Positions 49,955-61,784 of a stretch of DNA of 64,000 nt are shown piece after piece. Both the position numbers and the translations under genes were made by a program. The notes under the pieces are model-generated. The model was given only the letters and a program-made list of their open reading frames with translations. It searched no databases and was not told the origin of the DNA. Numbering within the stretch: position 1 is the first letter of the stretch; each line of letters begins with the position of its first letter. This DNA is from Aquilaria yunnanensis (taxonomy: Eukaryota; Streptophyta; Magnoliopsida; Malvales; Thymelaeaceae), in NCBI GenBank assembly GCA_039654915.1, contig CM077594.1:35206001-35270000 (forward strand), given 5' to 3'.

Positions 49955-51747
49955 CGTGAGCATCCGCAGGGACCATTGCAGTGCTTTGTTTTAATTAAAC
50001 AGTCGGATTCCCCTTGTCCATACCAGTTCTGAGTTGGCTGTTCGACGCTCGGGGAAGGCCCCGTAAGGGATCGTTCCCAGTCCATCCCCCGGCCGGCACG
50101 CGGTGACCCGCTCTCGTCGCGGGAGCAGCTCGAGCAGTCCGCCCACAGTCGATGGGTTCGGGACTAGGACCCCCATGCCCAGCCCTCAGAGTCAATCCTT
50201 TTCCCAAGGTTACGGATCCATTTTGACGACTTCCCTTGCCTACATTGTTCTATTGACCAGAGGCTGTTCACCTTGGAAACCTGATGCGGTTATGGGTACG
50301 ACGGGGCGCGGACGACACTTGGTCCTCCAGATTTTCAAGGACCACCGGGGGCACACCGGACACCGCGAGACGTGCGATTTTCTTCCGGCCGCTGGACCCT
50401 ACCTTCGGCTGAGCCTTTTCCAGGGTGGGCAGGCCATTAAACAGAAAAGATAACTCTTCCCGGGGCCCCCGCCGACGTCGCCGGACTCCCTAATGTTGCT
50501 GTCAGTCGCCGCGTCCCGGTTCAGGAATTTTAAACCGATTCCCTTTCGAAGCTCGCATCGAAGCGCTATCGGACGGGCTTCCCCAGTCTCTTAGGATCGA
50601 CTAACCCATGTGCAAGTGCCATTCACATGGAACCTTTCCCTTCTTCGGCCTTCAAAGTTCTCATTTGAATATTTGCTACTACCACCAAGATCTGCACCGA
50701 TGGCTGCTCCGCTTGGGCTCGCACCCCAAGTTTTGCAGCGACCGCAGCTCCCTCCTACTCATCGGGGCGTGGCACTTGCCCCAACGGCCGGGTGTGGGTT
50801 GCGCTCTTCAGCGCCATCTATTTTCAGGGCTAATTGATTCGACAGGTGACTTGTTACACACTCCTTAGCGGATTTCAACTTCCATGACCACCGTCCTGCT
50901 ATCTTAATCGACCAACACCCTTTGTGGGATCTAGGTTAGCGTGCAATTGGGCACCGTAACCCGGCTTCCGGTTCATCCCGCATCGCCAGTTCTGCTTACA
51001 AAAAAAGGCCCACTTGGTGCTCTCGATTCCGTGACGCGGCTCAACAAAGCAGCCACGCCATCCTACCTATTTAAAGTTTGAGAATAGGTCGAGGGCGTTA
51101 CGTCCCCGATGCCTCTAATCATTGGCTTTACCCGATAGAACTCGCACGAGCTCCAGCTATCCTAAGGGAAACTTTGGAGGGAACTAGCTATTGGACGGTT
51201 CGATTAGTCTTTCGCCCCTATACCCAAGTCAGATGAATGATTTGCACGTCAGTATCGCTGTGGGCCTCCACCAGAGTTTCCTCTGGCTTCGCCCCGCTCA
51301 GGCATAGTTCACCATCTTTCCGGTCCCGACAGGCATGCTCTCACTCGAACCCTTCTCAGAAGATCAAGGTCGGTCGGCGGTGCACCCACAAGGGATCTCA
51401 CCAATCAGCTTCCTTCCGCCTTACGGGTTTTCTTGCCTGTTGACTCGCACACATGTCAGACTCCTTGGTCCGTGTTTCAAGACGGGTCGAATGGGGAGCC
51501 CGCAGGCCGATGCCAGTAGCACGCAGATGCTAAAGCACGCTGTGAGGCGCGTGCTGCAAGCCACAATCGACCTGACACCATCTCCACGAGCATTTCAAAA
51601 GCTCGGGCTTGGGACACCAACACAATCCACATCGGTGCACACCCCGAGCCAATCGGCGAACCGGTTTGTGCCGTTCCGCATCCGACCGGGGAGCATCGCC
51701 GGCCCCCATCCACTTCCCTCCCGACAATTTCAAGCACTCCTTGACTA

Positions 51748-51778
<31 letters not shown>

Positions 51779-51964
51779 TGGTACTTGTTCGCTATCGGTC
51801 TCTCACCTGTATTTAGCCTTGGATGAAATTTACCACCCGATTAGGGTTGTATCCCCAAACAACCCGACTCGTAGACAGCCCCTCATGGTGCGACAGGGTC
51901 CGGGCCCAACGGGGCTCCTACCCTTTCAAGCACCTCCTCCCAGGGGACTTGGGCCCGGTCCACC
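49813..51964 (-). pseudogene. 25S/26S rRNA gene fragment, decayed
   Basis: About 2.15 kb that reads, on the minus strand, as the 5' two thirds of nuclear plant 25S rRNA, roughly positions 160 to 2,350 by my recall of the gene. Landmarks in plus reading are TTTAATTAAACAGTCGGATT (49,989), GACTTCCCTTGCCTACATTG (50,230), GGGCCTCCACCAGAGTTTCC (51,262) and AAGATCAAGGTCGGTCGGCG (51,359). Colinearity is kept. Many differences from the conserved sequence are C-to-T or G-to-A, often where the normal gene has CpG, as expected for a silent methylated copy. Both gene ends are missing: the left joins satellite, the right is cut by a retrotransposon at 51,965. Short ORFs here are chance frames. Confidence 0.93.
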
Positions 51965-54900
51965 TGTTAGGCACCTCCTAAGTGCTTGGCTTAGGCCAAG
52001 GAGAACAAAGGAAAACAAGGAAAAAAAAAAGGAAGAGTGAGGGGAACTATGGAAACTAGTACAGTGACCTATGTGCAAAACTGGAAACCTTCAGACCTTA
52101 ATTGTACATAAAAACTGGACTATGGGAAAGCTGACAGAAAACAGAGAAAGGGGATCAAATTGTACATTGAGATGGGTGGTACAATTTAATCCATAAACTT
52201 AAGGTTGGCATTTTTGGCCATGCAAACTTTTTTGGTGGCAAGTGCAAGACTAGACCAAATGTGGGAGACAACAATGATTACTAGTCAAAATCTTGTCTAC
52301 CACTAAAGTACTATTCACTAGTTACTAGTTAAACTAATTAGCCTTTATTTTAGTTACATGGCCGGTTATGCATGGGTGTTTATGACATCTTGGTACTTGT
52401 GTTTGTTAGTTGCTTGGCATTATGGGCCAAGTTGGGCTTAAGTGTCCATTTTAACAGAAGTTTAAGTGGCGGCCTTGTGTACATGTGGAGTTAAGGGCTA
52501 CATTACACCATGCAAAGAAATGGAAGTAAAAGTTGGCATTTTAGCTAACTAAAGACTTATGTCTTTCGGCCGAATCCAAGTCAAAACCATTTTGTTCAAT
52601 TCAGGCTTACCTTTGTCCTTGTTTAGCCGAGAGCTTGTTCTTGAGCTCCTTCACAATTGGTCTTGGATTCAAGGAGAATTGAGGGCGTTGAAGGATTCAA
52701 GCTTGGAGAAGAGTGTTTCCGCTCTTGTTTGCTTGGAATCAAATGTTGTTCTTGAAGATTGAAGAAAGGCCGTGCCAAACTAAGCTAGGTTTAAGGTAAT
52801 CTTGTTATCTTCCTTGAATCCATGGTATTTGCTTCCATGAACAAGGATATTGAGTGCTCAAATGTTGTTAAACTAAGTGAATTGAGCATTGTTTTTGTTG
52901 ATGTGGAAAACCTAGTCTTGGCCGAGAGTGATGGTTAAGTAATCTTGGTGTTCTTCTTGAATTCTATGGAAATTAATCCATGACTAAGTGTTGTTGTTGC
53001 CTATTTATGCTTGTGCTAGGCAAAATTTGAGTAAAGAACATAAAGTTGAACAAGTGGAAGTTTGGCCGAAAGGTGCATTTTGAGGTAATGGTTTGTTCCT
53101 CATTGAATTACATGGTATTAGTGCCATGATTATTGGTTAATGATGCTTCAATGAGCATATGATGAATTAGAATGATGAAAAACAATAGTGTGTGAAGTTG
53201 GGCTTTATGGCCGAGAGCATGAGTTAGTGTAATTAGGTGTTGATCACTTGATTACATGGTAAATGTGCTACGAACAAGTTTCATGTGATGGTTTTGATCA
53301 AGGATGGACTTAATTTGATAAAGAACATTGTTATGTGAGATGGGCAATTTCGGCCGAAAGCTTGGATTAGTGTGAAATGGTGCATTTCACTTGGTTACTT
53401 GGTAATAATGCCATGGATGATGTTCATTGATGATTAGAATATCATGTGGTGAGTTAGGGTGATGGGTAGCACATGTATATAAAACTGGGCCTTTTTGGCC
53501 GAGAGCTTAAGTATGTATATCTTAGTGTTCTTCATGTGAATCATGGTAGTTAGTCCATGAGTGAGTATGTTGATGGCTATGTGATTGTTTTGGTAGGCAT
53601 TGTGATTGAGGAACACTTGGATACTTGAATCTTGGTTGTAACCGAGAGCTATTGAGGTAGGGTTCACTAACACTTGATGTTGCTTGGTAATGTGCCATGG
53701 TTCAAGTGTTTAGAGTGGCTAAGTGATGGTTAAAATTTGCCAAATGACCTTAGTTGCTTGATGGGATTTAAAGTTTATACTCAGTTGAATTGGTGATTAG
53801 CTAATCGACTAGTGTACATGTACTAGAAATACAAGTAAATGTGGCCTGTTTGCTTGACATTTTGGAGCTCTATGTGGAAGTAAGTTGTTTGATGGTGAAT
53901 TGTGTGCATTGTGCACCTGGGTACATGTATGGTTCATTATGGCCGAGAGCAAACATGTGGAGTGTGTGTGTGTACTTCTGTGCTTTTGTGTTTCGATGTG
54001 CTTGCTAACCCCACCTATGGATTATTTGCTATGGTTAATTATCTTGTATATGTATATGCTTGGTTTCTTGGTCTTGTGTTTGTTTTGCAGGTAAAGCTTA
54101 CTAATGGGAGGTTAAGCTTTGAGTGAATACTCAGCTTAACTAAATAGACTCTTTTTAGAGTTGAATATACATAAGTGAATCCTACTGAGTTATACTCACT
54201 GCCCATCCTTTTATTTCAGGCAAGGACATTCGGCCTGAGTAGTGCTAGCTTGCTTGTTGCTTGTGTTTTGCACTAATTTGCTTAGTTTCCAAGGTATGTG
54301 CCAATGTGTGCTTGGCTTATCATTTTAGGTTCATTACAAGTCTTATATGTATGGTTGGCCGAGGCTTATGAGCTAAGTTTGCAGGCTGTAGTTGGAGACT
54401 TCTCTAGGAAGGCTATGGATACTTGGACTTTGGCTCTGATCATAGTATTTAGTTTGGTGACAATGAACCAGGCAATTGGGTTGGTGTTGCAGTGTGTACT
54501 CTTGTATGGCATACTCAAGGTTATGTTTGACCATTAGTGGTCTTGGTATGTAATAACTTGGCATGTTTAGCTTGGGATTCATGGCATGTAGCCATGTTGG
54601 CCACTAAGTAGACTACTCTTTTGTGTACATATATGTAGTCCTTGACGCCTAGACTTGTGTTGGTTTTGTTGGGTTTGTATGCCAAGTTATGTATGACTTA
54701 TGGATGGCAGTATGCCTGTACCTGGATGTTGAATGTTTTGGGCCAATGTTGACCTTTTTATGTGAATAGTTGTGAGCCTAAACTTATGGAAATGTGGTGC
54801 ACTACTATATGCTTGTGAGTTGGCCGAGAGCATCATGTGCATAGTAACTTGTGGTCTTCAAAATCTTAACCAATAATGTGGCTTTTTGGTTGTCATACAA

Positions 54901-55209
54901 GTAGCACACATGATTGCACACCAATTATGCACTTAAATCTCCATTAAGTGTTGCCTTGCTTGAGATGCAAGTAATCAATTAAAGCCTTGCTTGTTGTCCA
55001 AGATAGTGGTATTGGGCCTTGCCTTTGCTGCAAGTAACTGTTGGGTTTGTTTAAAAGCCTCCTGGGCCACCTCCCGGGCTTCTCACCTTAAGAAAATAAG
55101 ACTTAAGGTTTCCATTGCTTGTTTGGCCGAATTGAAGTCTTTAGTGTTAAAGTGGGTTTGGGAGTTAAACCTTGGAACTTATGGGCCAGGGCCTGAGTGA
55201 GGTGTGGCA
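51965..55209 (+). repeat. 5' LTR of the young chromovirus
   Basis: 3,245 bp from TGTTAGGCACC to GGTGTGGCA. The start matches the 3' LTR at 61,871. The middle holds a diverged ~144-bp tandem repeat (separate entry). A 67-codon frame at 52,559-52,762 recurs at 62,466-62,669 only because the LTRs are copies of each other; I do not call it a gene. Confidence 0.93.
52625..53783 (+). repeat. Diverged ~144-bp tandem repeats inside the LTR
   Basis: Eight units start with a (G)GCCGAGAG/GCCGAAAG-like motif at 52,625, 52,768, 52,920, 53,064, 53,209, 53,352, 53,497 and 53,640, spaced 143, 152, 144, 145, 143, 145 and 143 bp. About 60 bp into each unit is a second conserved block around CATGGTA followed by CCATGA or a close variant. 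A further copy of the motif at 53,941 is about two periods on. The same series is present in the 3' LTR from about 62,531. Confidence 0.85.
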
Positions 55210-55218
55210 GACTTTGTT

Positions 55219-55230
55219 TGGTATTAGAGC
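55219..55230 (+). other. Primer binding site (Met tRNA type) of the young chromovirus
   Basis: TGGTATTAGAGC, nine bases after the LTR end. It differs from the standard TGGTATCAGAGC by one C-to-T change. Confidence 0.85.
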
Positions 55231-55343
55231 CTGTTTGATATTATGATCAGAGCTTAGCTTAGACAATGTCTCCTTTAGGTCTAACTTATATAAGACTTGT
55301 ATTATTTTGGATATATGTGAATATCTGCAATTGAAAGTGCAGG

Positions 55344-57020
55344 ATGAGGAGTAGAGGCAGGGACAGGGATTCGCTGAGACAAGTAGAAGGCACTGCAGCC
55401 CATCATGGAGAGGGATTGCAGGAAATTGTGCCTGAAACTCAGGCTGAAAAAGTGGAATATAATGTGGCCGAAGATCCCACTGCCAGGTATCAAGCACCTG
55501 GACCCAGCAGACGTAGACAAGAGAGAATGGAAGTGATGATGGAGTCACTGCATGCCACAGTGGCTCAGTTAGTGCTGGGAATGCAATCCTTGGCTAGAGG
55601 CCAAGCCCAGAATCAGGAAGAAATAGAACTAGTAGAGGCAGAGGGGAGTAGGAGGAGAAGAAGGACGCCTGGTAAAGAGCCTGTGGGTTATGACCAGTCT
55701 AGGAGGGCTGGAGGTAGTCAGGAAGAGGAAGAAGCAGATGAAAAAATGAGACACCCAAGGGCCAGAAGGATGAGGTCTGAGGTGAGGCAGGAGCCCAGAA
55801 TTGAAGAGGAAAAGGAGGATGACAGCCCAGACATTAAGGAGAGAGATGCATATATATACTCTAGAGGGACTGAACCCTCTACTGAGGAGACCAGAATGAG
55901 GGGCAGATCAAGTAGATCATCCAGGGATAAATTCAATAGCAGAGAGGGGAGTAGGGGAAGGCACAGTAGAGGAGGACTAAAGGAGGGCCAGTTGGAGGGG
56001 TTCCTGGCATTGAAACCACCAGTCTTCAGAGGAGGATGTGACCTAGAGGAGGCAGAGTTCTGGGTATATCAGATAGAGAAGGTATTGGAAAGGATGGAGG
56101 TCACTTCCGCACAGAGAGTACTGCTAGCCACTTTCAGGCTAGAAGGGAATGCTGAACTCTAGTGGAGGGCAGTACAAAAGAGCTATCAGGAGAGGAACCA
56201 GAAGAGACATCCAGACAGGAGGAGGTCCATGAGGTGGGCTGATTTTCTTAGGTTCTTTTGTCAGCAGTATGTTAGTGAGGCACAGAAAGACCAAAAACAA
56301 GTTGAATTTGACCAGTTGGAGCAGGGGAACCTTAGTGTGCTAGAGTATGAGCAGAAGTTCAATAGTTTAATTAGATATGCTCCACAATATGAAGGACAGG
56401 AGGAACTGAGAACCAAGAGGTTCATTAGGGGTCTAAGACCTGAGCTGAGACAAATCCTCAAAGCAATTGGAACTAGAGACTACTACACTGTCATGCAGAG
56501 TGCATTGGCTCTGGAGCAGGAATTCCAGGAACAATTCCAAAGTGGGCCTGGAAGTGGAAGTGGAACAAAGAAAGGACAAACATCAAAAAGGCCGAGAGAT
56601 GAGAAAGATGCAGGTGGGAGCAGGAAAGAAAACAGGAAGGAGATAGGACTACAGCCACAGCAATATGGTCCTCAGTGCAGCACATGTGGGAAGTTTCATG
56701 GCAACAAGCCATGCTTTAAAGCTACCACAGGGTGCCATAGGTGTGGAGCGCCAGACCACTCGGTAAGGGATTGCCCAAAGAGGGGTGAAATTGGCAAGAG
56801 GTGGCTGGGAAATTTTACTCCCAGGGGAACTAGTGGGCAAATGCCTATGCCCCAACTGAGGACTCAGAGGCCAGCCCAGGTTGGGAGGCCAGCAACCAGA
56901 GTACCTCAGGAGCAGAGAAGGCCTGGTACACTTCCTGGAAGGGTGTTTCAACTGGAATCTTCCAGGAAAGAACAAGAGATACCTGAGGCCGAGGGGGATG
57001 GAAGGGAGACTAGTCAGTAA
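55344..57020 (+). pseudogene. gag of the young chromovirus
   Basis: Starts at the ATG 113 bp after the primer site. The first ~200 residues are Glu/Arg-rich and low complexity. The capsid domain (about 56,030-56,480) has AEFWVYQIEKVLERM, WRAVQKSY, FNSLIRYAPQY and FIRGLRPELR. Two zinc knuckles follow at 56,677-56,774: CSTCGKFHGNKPC (CX2CX3HX4C) and CHRCGAPDHSVRDC (CX2CX4HX4C). Gag forms the particle and binds genomic RNA. There is an in-frame TAG at 56,160, at a position where the family usually has Trp, and a TAA at 57,018 at the gag-protease boundary. No frameshift is seen. Confidence 0.87.
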
Positions 57021-57491
57021 AGGACTAGAAGAAGGGCCTTGAAAGGTAAACTTTACCTTAATGGCCAATTAGTATCTGTTCTATTTGATACGGGAGCTTC
57101 ATTGTCTATAATAGCTATAAGCTTGGGTAAGGCCATGAATCTAGAAGTAAAGTATATGGACAACATGTACTTGGTAAGAACAGCTGGCAATGAAATTTTG
57201 TTTGCCTACTATATGGTGGAAAACTGTGAGATACAGATAGGCAAGTTGAAACTGAGAACTAACCTCATAGTGTTAGAGACACATGGTTATGATGTGATCT
57301 TGGGCATGAATTAGTTAGAGGAGAATAGAATCATTATTGATTGTCAGGCTAGACAATTATTAATGCTTGGTGGAATAGCTTATGACTTGAATAGATCCTT
57401 AGAGCTAGCTAAGGATTGCCACTTAAAAGAGCTGGAGATGATAACTCCAGAAAGTGAGCAAGAATGCCTGGGATTTAATGACCAGGAAGCA
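57021..57491 (+). pseudogene. Protease of the young chromovirus
   Basis: In the same frame as gag. LVSVLFDTGASLSIIA (about 57,070-57,115) carries the catalytic D-T-G, followed by HGYDVILGMN. A TAG at 57,312 replaces the Trp expected in the ILGMxW block, and a TAA at 57,492 precedes RT. The protease cleaves the polyprotein; the active site is intact. Confidence 0.87.
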
Positions 57492-57494
57492 TAA

Positions 57495-58823
57495 GATGAA
57501 CTTAGGAAAATACCCATAGTTCAAGATTTCCCAGGGGTCTTTCCTACAGACCTGCCTGGTTTGCCACCTTCAAGAGAGGTGGAGTTTGAAATTAAGCTGG
57601 TGCCAGGCGCAGCACCAGTATCTACTGCTCCATACAGAATGACAGTGCCTGAGATGGTAGAACTCAGGAAGCAGTTGGTTGAACTGCTGGAAAAAGGGTT
57701 CATTAGACCCAGTGTGTCTCCTTGGGGAGCACCTGTGTTATTTGTGAAAAAGAAGGATGGAGCCCTTAGACTTTGTATTGATTACAGAAAGTTGAATGCA
57801 TTGACCATAAAGAATAAGTATCCTCTCCCAAGGATAGAGGATTTGTTTGATCAATTAAAAGGAGCAAGACTGTTCTCCAAAATTGATCTAAGGTTTGGAT
57901 ACTTCCAGCTAAGGGTAAAAGAAGAGGACATACCTAAGACTACTTTCAGGACTAGGTATGGCCGCTTTGAATATACAGTGATGCCATTTGTGCTCACTTA
58001 TGCACCTGCATTCTTTACGGACTTAATGCATCGGTTGTTCAGGGCACACCTAGACCACTTTATGGTGGTGTTCATTGATGACATCTTGGTATATTCCAAG
58101 GATGAGGAAACCCATAAGGAACACCTTAAAGTAGTGCTCGGATTGCTCCAAGAACATCAGCTTTAAGGAAAGCTGAGTAAATGTAAATTCTGGACAAAGT
58201 AAATTGGATTTCTGGGCCATATAATAAATGATCAAGGATTAGCTGTAGATCCTGCAAAGGTAAGATCAATCCTTGATTGGAAACAGCCCCAGTGTGTAAG
58301 GGAAGTCAGAAGCTTTCTGGGGTTAGCTAGCTACTGCAGATGATTTGTGCCAAAGTTTTCTGTGTTAGCAGCTCCCATGACTCAGTTAACTAGAGAGAAC
58401 CAGAAGTTTGTCTGGGAACCTCAATGTGAGGGAAGCTTTCAAGAGCTAAAGAGGAGGTTGACTACAACTCCTATACTGGTCCTGCCTGACCCTGAAAATG
58501 ATTATGAGGTATTTACAGATGCCTCTCATGTAGGACTAGGTTGTGTTTTAATGCAAGAAAAGCAAGCCATTGCTTTTGGGTCTAGACAGTTGAGACCTCA
58601 TGAAAAGAAATATCCAGTGCATGACCTGGAACTGGTAGCAGTAGTTTTTGCCCTTAAGCAGTGGAGACATTATCTTCTTGGTAATAAATTCCAAGTGTTT
58701 ACAGACCACAAAAGTCTCAAGTACCTTTTTACTCAAAAGGATTTGAATATGAGACAAAGGAGGTGGTTTTAATATTTAAAGGATTTTGACTGTGTAATTG
58801 AGTACACAGCTGGAAAAGCCAAA
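57495..58823 (+). pseudogene. Reverse transcriptase and RNase H of the young chromovirus
   Basis: RT begins [18 protein letters not shown] (57,516) and proceeds through [45 protein letters not shown] and [10 protein letters not shown] to FIDDILVYS (58,071), where both catalytic aspartates are kept. MPFGLTNAP is the usual form, so Gly-to-Val and Asn-to-Tyr changes are present. RNase H follows with [11 protein letters not shown] (58,510), [12 protein letters not shown] and [11 protein letters not shown] (58,700), active residues present. Stops are at 58,164, 58,200, 58,341 and 58,770, all in the single gag-pol frame. Confidence 0.9.
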
Positions 58824-60363
58824 GTGGTGGCAGATGCCTTGAGTAGAAACTATACTGGAATACTCAAAGGTGGGGAAGTTGAGCACAAGGCAGAAAGCCT
58901 GAGTATTACTCACCTGGCAAACCAATGGTTGGCCAGAGAAGGTGAGCAGCTGAAAGTACTCATTATTACACCAGAGTGGAAAAAGCTTATTAAGGAAGCT
59001 CAAGCTGGTGATGAGGAGCCAGAGTTGATTTCTGGCAGGAGTAAAAGAGAACTATTCCAAGGTTTTTCCTTTAGGCAGGGAATGTTGTATTTCCAGAATA
59101 GGTTGTTTGTGCCAGAAAAGGACAACCTAAGAGTTCAAATACTGCAGGAAGCTCACTCTAGCAAGCTGGGCATGCACCCAGGGGCCACAAAGATGTATCA
59201 TGCTCCTAGAGCATACTTTTGGTGGCGATATATGAGGAAGGATATAAATACACTTGTGGCTAGTTGTGAAACCTGCCAACAAGTGAAGGTGGAGCACCAG
59301 AAACCAGGGGGAAAGCTACAAAGCTTACCCATACCTGAGAGGAAATGGGGATCCATCTCTATGGATTTTGTAGTGGGTATGGCACTAATAAGGGGAAGGC
59401 ATAATGCCATTTGGGTCATTGTGGCTAGACTGACCAAGGCAGCCCATTTTCTTCCTATGAATCTTACTGATTCTTTGGATAAGTTGGCACAACTCTACAT
59501 AAGAGAGATAGTAAGATTACATGGAATACCTGATGATACAGTGTCAGATAGGGATCCTAGATTTGTCTCTAGGTTTTGGAAATCCCTGCACCTGGCACTG
59601 GGCACTAAACTTAAGTTTATCTCTGCTTACCATCCTCAGACAGATGGACAAACAGAGAGAACTATACAAACTCTAGAAGATATGTTAAGATGTTGTGTGA
59701 TTGACTTCCAGGGTGAATGGGATGTACATCTCCCATTGGTAGAGTTTTCCTATAATAATGGTTATCACTCAGTGATAGGAATGGCTCCTTGTGAGGCCTT
59801 ACATGGCAGGAGATGTGTTACTGCTCATTGCTGGCATCAGCCAGAATATAAATTAGAATTGGGGCCAGACATCATTAAGGAAACCACTGAAAAGATTAAA
59901 TTGATCCAGGCCAGGATCAAAACTGCAAATGATAGGCAGCAACCCTATGCAAACCTGAAAAGGAGAAGGGACCTGGAATTCCAGGCAGGAGACTGGGTGT
60001 GGCTTAAAGTTTCTCCAATGAAAGGAGTGATCAGATTTGGAAAAAAGGGGAAACTAGCACCTAGATATGTTGGGCCATACCAAATACTGGCCAAAGTGGG
60101 AAATGTGGCATATCAGCTAGACTTACCACCAGAACTTGGGAACATACACAATGTGTTCCATGTGAGTTTACTCAAAAAGTATGTTCCAAGTCACAAGCAA
60201 ATAGAAACACCTGCAGCTGTAATTATGGCACCCAACCTCACTTATGAAGAAGTGCCAATTCAGTTCCTGGCCAGAGATACCAGGAAGTTAAGAAGGAGGT
60301 GGATTTCTATGATTAAGGTGCAGTGGAGTAATCACACTCCAGATGAGGCAACCTGGGAAGTGG
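58824..60363 (+). pseudogene. Integrase and start of chromodomain of the young chromovirus
   Basis: An open stretch in the gag-pol frame. Zinc-binding H-H-C-C: HSSKLGMHPG and CETCQQ (59,155-59,285). Catalytic core: SMDFVVGM (first Asp, about 59,360), VSDRDPRF (second Asp, 59,545) and YHPQTDGQTERTIQ (Glu region, 59,625-59,670). C-terminal domain: FGKKGKLAPRYVGPYQIL and IHNVFHVSLLKKYV (60,030-60,180). The chromodomain starts with RRRWISMIKVQW and DEATWEV and is cut at 60,363 by a copia LTR. Integrase itself looks intact over about 510 residues. Confidence 0.92.
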
Positions 60364-61779
60364 TGTTGGGTTTCGGGAGCCAAACAGCGCAGCGGAATTT
60401 AACCGAAACCCTCCAGGATCCAAGTGAAACGGGGTAAACCGGGTGTTCGAAAATTTCATACCTAATTTTCGGTTGAGATCTCTCACTCAACTGTAGAGTC
60501 GAATCACAAAACCTGAACAGTTGACGCGTTCAGGCTCTCTATGGTATCCACACGAGCCTCTCGGGATCACCACGCTTCCACCACGTCCCGGCAGATGCGT
60601 TTCTCTTGCGCTCGCAGTGCTAGCTTGCGTCCTCCAAGGAATTGCAAGAGAAGAGTGCGGCTGTCCTTTTGGGAGGCTAGGGCAAGGAGACCTACGAATT
60701 TCTCACTTAAAAGTTGTATTTATAGTGAGACTCAACTTCCAGGCCTAATGGGTTTCAAAGCCCTAATCCAATTAGGATTTAATTTCGGGCTTAATAATGG
60801 CTCAACTCCTTGGCCCATTATTAATACGAAATTAAAGTGAAACCATAACCCAAATAATTAGCCCATGCACTCTAATGATCCAAATAGCTCTACGTGTGCG
60901 ACCCAATAGGCTCTTGCCATGTTGGCAATGATCATAAATCACATTTATAATCATAAGCAATGAGCGGTGTCTAGCAACACATCATTGCTACCCAAGTGAC
61001 AAGATTGTCGGTGAATCGACTAAACCTTTATGATCATCACCGATATATGCCATTGTCCCTTTGTCCAAGATATCAAGACTAAGCACGAGACATGGAATGT
61101 GTCACTCTCGTATAGCCCAATCTTTGGTTTCTTGATTACCGAGTAGACTAACTTAAACTGATGACATTGATATCATATATCAACTCATCGGAGCATGGCC
61201 ATGCATTTTCTAAGTCTCACTCTATCAAGGGGCCCAAAGATATCACTCCCGTTACATAGGAGGGACAAATCCCATCTTGATCATACAAATCCCTCCGCAT
61301 GATATGTGACATACCCAATGACCTCCTTCAAGTTCACTCAGTTACGAGCAACAAAGGAAAGTATCAAAGTATGTGACTCACATGTAGGGAACCTTGATGA
61401 TCATAGGTCGAAGGACTACATATACCATGATCACTATGAGAATCACTTATGACACTCATATAACGATCCATGAAGTGTTCTCATGGTGGGTCGGTCCAGT
61501 ACACAAGTTCTCCAACTTGTACCCATATGTAGACTACATATCTCATATTAGTCTCCACATATGCTAGTCATTATGTATTATTGCAACCCGCTCCACAATA
61601 ATACTAGACTAGGGACATTTAAGAATATCATTATTCTAGGGTTACAATTATGTTTATTACGTTACGCAGAAACAAAACAACAAACAAAATTGCTGGATTA
61701 ATGCCTCAATAAAATATCATGACTCAATGTGCAAAAATACAATCATCTCATGATTGGCTTTTTGGGCACAATACTAACA
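60364..61779 (-). mobile_element. Copia solo LTR (family B) in the chromodomain
   Basis: 1,416 bp, TGTTGGGTTTCGGG...ATACTAACA, with the perfect 5-bp duplication AGTGG (60,359-60,363 and 61,780-61,784). Since its host is the youngest gypsy element, this is the most recent datable insertion in the window. Confidence 0.96.
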
Positions 61780-61784
61780 AGTGG

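Noticed and set aside
50103..51826. ORFs of 60-160 codons in 49,879-52,040
   Set aside because: They lie within the 25S rDNA fragment, whose high G+C content gives long chance frames on both strands.
51960..51964. CCACC as target duplication of the young chromovirus
   Set aside because: The other flank is outside the window, so it cannot be confirmed.
52559..52762. 67-codon ORF found twice (also 62,466-62,669)
   Set aside because: The two copies are the same place in the two LTRs of one element, so the repetition is no evidence of selection, and no domain is recognisable.
59400..59460. Possible loss of a catalytic Asp in the young integrase (VIVARLTK where VDRLTK is usual)
   Set aside because: The catalytic first Asp is the one in SMDFVVGM upstream. 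The change is in a conserved but non-catalytic position.
60521..60840. Recurrent ORFs in copia LTRs (29,257, 42,430, 44,066, 60,521)
   Set aside because: They recur only because the LTRs are copies. Frames differ in length and strand and resemble no protein I know.
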